Source: Mesorhizobium zhangyense (lineage in GTDB: Bacteria; Pseudomonadota; Alphaproteobacteria; Rhizobiales; Rhizobiaceae). From it: a DNA stretch of 64,000 nt. A program made the translations under genes and the position numbers. Positions 57,003 to 64,000 of this stretch are shown in pieces (position 1 is the first letter of the stretch; each line of letters opens with the position of its first letter). The notes below the pieces were generated by a model. It saw only the letters and a list, made by a program, of their open reading frames with translations. It searched no databases and had not been told where the DNA came from. The stretch is from the NCBI RefSeq assembly GCF_011045115.1, contig NZ_JAAKZG010000006.1, positions 62,001-126,000 on the forward strand, read 5' to 3'.

Positions 57003-58534
57003 CCGAACTCGTTCTGAAACCGGGAGAGGCAACACTCGCCGACTGGCGCGCCATCTATCGCGGCGCGGTGCCGAAATTGCATGAAAGCTGCCGGCCCAAA
57101 ATCAAAGCCAGCGCCGATACGGTGGCCAAGATCGTCGCCAAGGGTGAGCCGGTCTATGGCATCAACACCGGCTTCGGCAAGCTCGCCAGCGTGCGCATTC
57201 CGGCTGCCGATCTCGAAACGCTCCAGCGTAACATCGTGCTTTCGCATGCCGCCGGCGTCGGCGAGCCGATGCCGGTTGCCATCACGCGGCTGATGATGGC
57301 GCTGAAGCTGGCCAGCCTGGCGCAGGGGGCTTCGGGCGTGCAGCCCAAGACCGTTGCGCTGCTGGAAGCGATGCTGGCGAACGACGTGGTGCCTGTGGTG
57401 CCGGCGCAAGGCTCGGTCGGCGCTTCCGGCGACCTCGCACCGCTGTCGCATATGACGGCGGCGATGATCGGCGTCGGCGAATGTTTTACGCCGCATGGCC
57501 GGGTGCCGGCCAAGGTGGCCTTCGTCTCGCATGGTCTTGAGCCGCTGACGCTCGGCGCCAAGGAAGGGCTGGCGCTGCTCAACGGCACGCAGTTTTCGAC
57601 TGCCTATGCACTGGCAGCGCTGTTCGAGGCGGAAGTCCTCTACCACTCGGCGCTTGTTGTCGGCGCGCTTTCGACCGACGCCGCCAAAGGCTCCGATGCC
57701 CCCTTCGACCCGCGCATCCACGCGCTGCGGAAGCACAAGGGCCAGATCGACAGTGCCGACGCCTTGCGCGCGTTGATGGCCGGCAGCGCCATCCGCGAAA
57801 GCCACCGCGTCGGCGACGAGCGCGTGCAGGACCCTTACTGCCTGCGCTGCCAGCCGCAGGTGATGGGCGCGGCCTTGACCGTGTTGCGCCAGGCCGCAGA
57901 CACGCTGGGAACCGAGGCCAACGGCGTCACCGACAATCCGCTGATTTTTCCCGAGGATGGCACAGCACTTTCCGGCGGTAATTTCCACGCCGAGCCGGTA
58001 GCCTTCGCCGCCGACATGATTGCGCTGGCCGTATGCGAGATCGGCTCGCTGTCGGAGCGCCGCATCGCCATGCTGGTCGACCCGGCACTGTCTGGCATGC
58101 CGGCGTTCCTGACGCCGAAGCCGGGGTTGAATTCCGGCTTCATGATACCGCAGGTGACGGCGGCGGCACTCGTTTCAGAGAACAAACAAAAGGCCTATCC
58201 GGCAAGCGTGGATTCGATCCCGACATCGGCCAATCAGGAAGACCATGTTTCCATGGCAGCGCACGGCGCGCGCCGGCTGATCGGCATGGTGGAAAACGCC
58301 ACCGCGGTCATCGGCATCGAGCTTCTGGCGGCAGCGCAGGGCTGCGATTTTCATGCGCCGCTGGCTTCGAGCGAACCGCTTGAAGCGGTGCGCAAGGCGA
58401 TCCGGGCCAAGGTGCCGCATCTCGACGAGGACCGGCATTTTCATCCCGACATGGAAAAGGCGATCGCGCTGGTGCGCAGCGGGGCGGTGATCGAGGCGGC
58501 GAATGCGGTGAAGCTGCCGGAGATTGGGGGATGA
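56999..58534 (+). CDS. hutH: Histidine ammonia-lyase
   Basis: Removes ammonia from L-histidine to make urocanate, the first step of the pathway. It has 511 residues, as in the family. The Ala142-Ser143-Gly144 triad in [13 protein letters not shown] forms the MIO cofactor, and VYGINTGFG is at 52-60. A long central helix bundle follows. It begins within the hutI stop. A 46-bp inverted repeat element lies between it and hutU. Confidence 0.96.
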   Translation: MTELVLKPGEATLADWRAIYRGAVPKLHESCRPKIKASADTVAKIVAKGEPVYGINTGFGKLASVRIPAADLETLQRNIVLSHAAGVGEPMPVAITRLMMALKLASLAQGASGVQPKTVALLEAMLANDVVPVVPAQGSVGASGDLAPLSHMTAAMIGVGECFTPHGRVPAKVAFVSHGLEPLTLGAKEGLALLNGTQFSTAYALAALFEAEVLYHSALVVGALSTDAAKGSDAPFDPRIHALRKHKGQIDSADALRALMAGSAIRESHRVGDERVQDPYCLRCQPQVMGAALTVLRQAADTLGTEANGVTDNPLIFPEDGTALSGGNFHAEPVAFAADMIALAVCEIGSLSERRIAMLVDPALSGMPAFLTPKPGLNSGFMIPQVTAAALVSENKQKAYPASVDSIPTSANQEDHVSMAAHGARRLIGMVENATAVIGIELLAAAQGCDFHAPLASSEPLEAVRKAIRAKVPHLDEDRHFHPDMEKAIALVRSGAVIEAANAVKLPEIGG

Positions 58535-58579
58535 GGCAGATGCTGCCGGTTAATTTTCAGGATCGCGTTCCTTCGCGCG

Positions 58580-58729
58580 CCCCTCTGGCCTGCCGGCCAT
58601 CTCCCCCACAGGTGGGGAGATCAGCCTTCATGTCCGCTTACGCCAATTATCAGCGATTCAGAACGAGCATCAAAGTAGCAACTGCTGATCTCCCCACCTG
58701 TGGGGGAGATGGCCGGCAGGCCAGAGGGG
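58580..58729. repeat. Palindromic intergenic element, family C, 46-bp perfect terminal inverted repeats
   Basis: The arms 58580-58625 and 58684-58729 are exact reverse complements over 46 bp around a 58-bp, less GC-rich core. No second copy is in the window. It sits between hutH and hutU, within the operon. Confidence 0.9.
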
Positions 58730-58766
58730 GGCAACATCGAGCTCCCACGTTCAAAGGAGCCTCCGC

Positions 58767-60442
<1,676 letters not shown>

Positions 60443-60443
<1 letters not shown>

Positions 60444-61024
60444 TGCGCGTCATCCGCGCCTCTGAACACCGCCGCATGCCGTGGAAGAATGGCGGCGGCG
60501 AGACGACGGAGATCGCGATCTCGCCCGCTGGTGCAACGACCGGCGATTTCGACTGGCGGCTGTCGATGGCGCGGGTGGAAAGTGGCGGGCCGTTTTCGAT
60601 GTTTCCCGGCATCGACCGGACGCTGGCCGTGCTCGACGGTGACGGCTTGCTGCTGACAATCGAGGGCATGGAACCGGCGGCGCTGACCTCTCGCTCCGAG
60701 CCGCTGGCCTTTCCCGGCGACGCGCCGACCAGCGCCGAGCTGATCGGCGGCGCCGTGACCGACCTCAACATCATGACGCGGCGGGGCAAGCTTGCGCATT
60801 CCATGAGACGGCTAAGAGTCGCCGCGGGTTCAACCGCGTTGTCGACTGATGGTTCGGAAGTTTTGTTGTTCTGTCATGAGGGACAGGCTCGGATTGTGAC
60901 CGGCAGCAAGTCAGCGGATTTGGGGGCGCTCGACACGCTCCATCTCACTGAAACGCCGGGGCACTTGCTCATCGAGGCCGACGACGCCGTGCTGTTCGTC
61001 ATATCACTCAAACGCACGGCCTGA
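60443..61024 (+). CDS. hutD: HutD family protein
   Basis: A cupin-fold protein of 193 residues, linked to hut operons and thought to set an upper limit on pathway flux, perhaps by binding formylglutamate or urocanate. Family blocks include PWKNGGGETTEIA near the start and FDWRLSMARVESGGPFSMFPGI. The start codon overlaps the hutU stop (TGATG), so translation is coupled. It is the last gene of the rightward hut operon, and no terminator is clear after it. Confidence 0.92.
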
Positions 61025-61290
61025 TCACGTTCCGGCGACTGGCCCTTTCGTGCTTGACACGTCAAATGCCGCGGGCGTATGCCACCCCCGCTTCGAGAGA
61101 TCGAGGCCGTCAACAACAGATCGAACAGGTTATGGACAGTTACCCTAGTCGCTGTTCGGACAAGGCCACCAGCCCGGTTCGGACAACATCATCAATCAAG
61201 ATTGTGTCCGGCATGTCCCGCCGGGTGAGCGCCAGGGCCTAAAGGTCTGTCCGCTTGCTTCCGGGTCCTGTGGGGCCAAGGAGGTGAGCC

Positions 61291-61542
61291 ATGAACACCA
61301 TCATCCTCTTTTTCCGCGATCGTCCTGCCGTGCGCCTTTCCATGAGTGCCGAGCCGGTCGCCCGCAAGCGCATTCTGCCGGTAGCCGCACCCGCCAATGC
61401 AGCCATCGGCCAGACCGTGCTGGCCTGCCGCTGGCTTCGCAACCCGGCCAACGGGCATCTCGAATGCCGCTGGACGCGCGAGAAAAACACCGTTTCCGAA
61501 GAGGGCGTCAGTCGAAGCATCCGCATGCTTCTCGCCGCCTGA
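61291..61542 (+). CDS. Small hypothetical protein with a very strong ribosome site
   Basis: Function not recognised. A product of 83 residues that is basic and soluble, with no signal peptide. The sequence AAGGAGGTGA seven bases before the ATG is close to a perfect Shine-Dalgarno, much stronger than those of its neighbours. The preceding 140 bp are rich in short GC hairpins, and a regulated leader is possible. It lies 139 bp upstream of a NitT/TauT-type permease gene on the same strand, so co-transcription is possible. Confidence 0.6.
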   Translation: MNTIILFFRDRPAVRLSMSAEPVARKRILPVAAPANAAIGQTVLACRWLRNPANGHLECRWTREKNTVSEEGVSRSIRMLLAA

Positions 61543-61681
61543 GCTTTCGGACCGCACCAGAAATTCCTTCTTCCTGACCGCAAGGAGGATGCGCCCGCCG
61601 TCGCCCGACATGGCTTTGGCGACGCCTTCGCGCGTCCATTTACAACGTATCCCTGCAGCATCAGGAATTTGAGGGATCATC

Positions 61682-63436
61682 ATGGTCTTCCTGCCCCCCA
61701 ACCGCGCTTCGCTGAGCGAGGCCACCAGGCTCGCTCGCAACCGCATCGTGCCCAACATCCACGACATCGTCGCGCTGTCGATCATGGCGGCACTGCTCGT
61801 GCTTTTGGCCCATGGCGCCGCCGCCATGCGCGGCTCGGCCGAACTGCTCGTCTCCCAGCCGGTGACGCTCGACCCGGCCAACCTGCCGGAATATGCGCTG
61901 CGCACCACGCTGCGCATGTTCGCGGCCATCATCGCCTCGCTGGTCTTCACCTTCATCGTTGCAACACTCGCTGCCAAAAGCCGCCGCGCCGAGAAAGTGA
62001 TCATCCCGGCGCTCGACATATTGCAGTCAGTGCCGGTGCTGGGCTTCCTCACCTTCACCGTCACCTTCTTCATGGGCCTGTTTCCCGGCAGCCAGATGGG
62101 GGCGGAATGTGCGGCGATCTTCGCCATTTTCACCAGCCAGGCCTGGAACATGACCTTTTCCTTCTACCAGTCGCTGCGCACGGTGCCGCATGACCTCGAC
62201 GAGGTCAGCCGCGGCTTCGGCCTTTCGGCGTGGCAGCGCTTCTGGAGGCTGGAAGCACCCTTCGCCGCCCCCGGCCTGATCTGGAATACGATGATGTCGA
62301 TGTCGGGCGGCTGGTTCTTCGTCGTCGCCTCGGAAGCGATCACCGTCGGCCACACCACGGTGGAACTGCCGGGCATCGGCTCGTGGCTGGCGCTGGCCAT
62401 CGACAAAAAGGATTTCGTCGCCGTCGGCTGGGCCGTACTGGCGATGGGCGTCCTGATCCTGATCTACGACCGGCTGCTGTTCCGGCCGATCGTCGCCTGG
62501 GCCGACAAGTTCCGTTCCGAGCAGACCGCCAGCCAGGAGAAACCACGCTCCTGGGTCTACGACCTTCTGCGCCGGACACGCCTCGTCAAGACGATCGGCG
62601 TACCCCTGGCATGGGGCTGGCAACGGCTGATGCTGGTGCGTCTTGGCCGCCCGCAACTCAAGGTACAAACTGCCGAACAGCAGAACCTTAGCCGGCTTAG
62701 CGACAGGCTGTGGCTTGCCTTCATTGCGATTCTAGCCGGGGCGGGAGCGATCTTCACCGCGCACTATATTCATAGCGAGCTGGGCTGGAGCGATGTGGCG
62801 CAAGCCTTCGGCGGTGGGCTTGCCACGCTGCTGCGGGTGATCGTGCTGATCGCCATTGCCAGCGTGATCTGGGTGCCGATCGGCGTGTGGATCGGGCTTC
62901 GGCCGAAGGTCGCGGAACGCGTCCAGCCGCTGGCCCAGTTTCTCGCTGCGTTTCCGGCCAATGTGCTGTTTCCCTTCGCGGTGCTCGCCATCGTAGCGAC
63001 AGGTGCCAGCCCCAACATCTGGCTGTCGCCGCTGATGATCCTGGGCACGCAATGGTACATTCTGTTCAACGTCATTGCCGGCGCCAGCGCCTTTCCGTCA
63101 GACCTCAAGGAGGTTGCTTCGGTGTTCAAGCTGCGCTCGTGGAGCTGGTGGCGAAACGTCATGCTGCCGGGGATTTTTCCCTATTATGTCACCGGCGCGC
63201 TGACCGCCACTGGCGGCTCGTGGAACGCCTCGATCGTCGCCGAGCTGGCGAGCTGGGGTAACACCAGGATCGAGGCCTACGGCCTCGGCTCCTACATCGC
63301 CAAGGCGACGGAAGCGGGTGATTTTCCCCGCGTCGTGCTCGGCATCGCGGTGATGTCGCTGTTCGTCACCCTGTTCAACCGCCTGCTGTGGCGCCCGCTC
63401 TACGTCTTTGCCGAGCGCCGCCTGCGCCTCGACTGA
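61682..63436 (+). CDS. NitT/TauT-type ABC permease, two permease domains fused
   Basis: A 584-residue inner-membrane protein with two copies of the binding-protein-dependent permease domain: about residues 80-265 and 350-575. Each carries the EAA-like ATPase-contact loop: DLDEVSRGFGLSAWQRFWRL in the first half and DLKEVASVFKLRSWSWWRNV in the second. Most relatives are single-domain dimers, so this is a fused form. The family imports nitrate, sulphonates, bicarbonate or pyrimidine precursors; no binding protein gene is visible, so the substrate is open. The next gene is its ATPase, 30 bp downstream. Confidence 0.88.
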   Translation: MVFLPPNRASLSEATRLARNRIVPNIHDIVALSIMAALLVLLAHGAAAMRGSAELLVSQPVTLDPANLPEYALRTTLRMFAAIIASLVFTFIVATLAAKSRRAEKVIIPALDILQSVPVLGFLTFTVTFFMGLFPGSQMGAECAAIFAIFTSQAWNMTFSFYQSLRTVPHDLDEVSRGFGLSAWQRFWRLEAPFAAPGLIWNTMMSMSGGWFFVVASEAITVGHTTVELPGIGSWLALAIDKKDFVAVGWAVLAMGVLILIYDRLLFRPIVAWADKFRSEQTASQEKPRSWVYDLLRRTRLVKTIGVPLAWGWQRLMLVRLGRPQLKVQTAEQQNLSRLSDRLWLAFIAILAGAGAIFTAHYIHSELGWSDVAQAFGGGLATLLRVIVLIAIASVIWVPIGVWIGLRPKVAERVQPLAQFLAAFPANVLFPFAVLAIVATGASPNIWLSPLMILGTQWYILFNVIAGASAFPSDLKEVASVFKLRSWSWWRNVMLPGIFPYYVTGALTATGGSWNASIVAELASWGNTRIEAYGLGSYIAKATEAGDFPRVVLGIAVMSLFVTLFNRLLWRPLYVFAERRLRLD

Positions 63437-63466
63437 AGCCAATTTACCGATCTCGGGAGACCGATC

Positions 63467-64000
63467 ATGAACAACCTCGCAATCACCACCAACGAAACCG
63501 CCCTCATCGACGTCAAGGGCGTGTGCCAGACCTATGACAATGGCGGGGCGGAACGCCTCGTCGTGCTCGACGATGTCGCGCTGACCTTGCGGCCGTCGGA
63601 AATCGTCGGCCTGCTCGGCCGCTCCGGCTCCGGCAAGTCGACGCTGCTGCGTTCCATCGCCGGGCTGATCAAGCCGACCGGAGGCACCATCACCTTTGAG
63701 GGCGTGCCCGTCACCGGCACGCCCGATGGCGTGGCCATGGTGTTCCAGAGCTTCGCGCTTTTCCCTTGGCTGACCGTGCTACAGAATGTCGAGCTCGGGC
63801 TGGAGGCGCGCGGAATCGCACCCACAGAGCGGCGCAAGCGCGCGCTGGAGGCCATCGATCTTATCGGTCTCGACGGCTTCGAAAGCGCCTATCCGAAGGA
63901 GCTTTCGGGCGGCATGCGCCAGCGTGTCGGGCTTGCCCGCGCGCTCGTCGTGCACCCGAAAGTGCTGCTGATGGACGAGCCGTTTTCGGCGCTCGACGTG
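63467..64000 (+). CDS. NitT/TauT-type ABC transporter ATPase (3' end cut by window edge)
   Basis: Cytosolic ATPase partner of the fused permease. The first 178 residues are visible. Walker A GRSGSGKST is near residue 56, Q-loop VFQSFALFPW follows, and signature LSGGMRQRVGLARAL and Walker B VLLMDEPFSALD lie just before the edge. The ATG at 63467 has GGGAGA upstream. The rest of the gene, and any binding protein gene downstream, lie outside the window. Confidence 0.93.
   Translation, partial: MNNLAITTNETALIDVKGVCQTYDNGGAERLVVLDDVALTLRPSEIVGLLGRSGSGKSTLLRSIAGLIKPTGGTITFEGVPVTGTPDGVAMVFQSFALFPWLTVLQNVELGLEARGIAPTERRKRALEAIDLIGLDGFESAYPKELSGGMRQRVGLARALVVHPKVLLMDEPFSALDV

Overview
The window is one high-GC chromosomal segment of an alphaproteobacterium of the order Hyphomicrobiales (Rhizobiales), most like Mesorhizobium and other Phyllobacteriaceae. 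This rests on GC-rich codon use, a cyanide-insensitive-type CydAB, a dmeR-dmeF cobalt/nickel pair, the order mgsA-glk-ABC exporter-dapB-gpmA, HutC-controlled hut genes, and many rhizobia-style palindromic intergenic elements. No phage, transposase or CRISPR array was seen.

Layout. 1-9.05 kb (minus strand): 3'-truncated malate synthase G (glcB), a lone hydantoinase/oxoprolinase A protein, a conserved hypothetical, a 51-residue lipoprotein, an A+T-rich DUF4209 (RNxxxHG) gene and lepA. 9.3-12.7 kb: a single-chain MmeI-like type IIL restriction-modification enzyme. 12.7-20 kb: cydAB oxidase, dmeRF with an operator palindrome, a DUF2156 acyltransferase-like protein, a flavin monooxygenase-like protein and an SDR. 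20-33 kb: Tat-exported PhoX phosphatase with a candidate PHO box, PAP2 phosphatase, a small HTH regulator, a SulP-STAS transporter, a class III cyclase, GFA and DUF899 proteins, uppP, GST, queG, an NAD-dependent epimerase-like protein and mepA. 33.3-38.5 kb: mgsA-glk, an ABC exporter, dapB, gpmA with a clear terminator, then tRNA-Leu(CAG). 38.6-41.2 kb: a patch of small or unrecognised genes around a secreted RTX protein.

41.4-52.5 kb is a sugar-acid catabolic locus. A tandem-winged-helix GntR regulator is divergent from a UxaB-like reductase, a UxaA-like dehydratase, an aldo/keto reductase, a FucU-type mutarotase, a ribose-type ABC importer, an LgoD-like zinc dehydrogenase and a fuconolactonase-like hydrolase. 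Together they can be read as import and oxidation of L-galactose (perhaps also L-fucose) through L-galactonate, D-tagaturonate and D-altronate to 2-keto-3-deoxygluconate. The regulator region has a perfect palindrome lying over a good sigma-70 promoter.

52.7-61.0 kb: a 5-formyl-THF cyclo-ligase-like gene, then the histidine-utilisation locus: hutF-hutC leftward and hutI-hutH-hutU-hutD rightward from a shared promoter with a 16-bp perfect HutC-type palindrome. 61.3-64 kb: a small hypothetical gene, then a fused two-domain NitT/TauT-type ABC permease and its ATPase, cut by the right edge.

Four families of imperfect or perfect inverted-repeat elements (called A-D here) occupy intergenic gaps. 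Every convergent gene pair in the window with a gap above 100 bp carries one, and two more lie inside operons.
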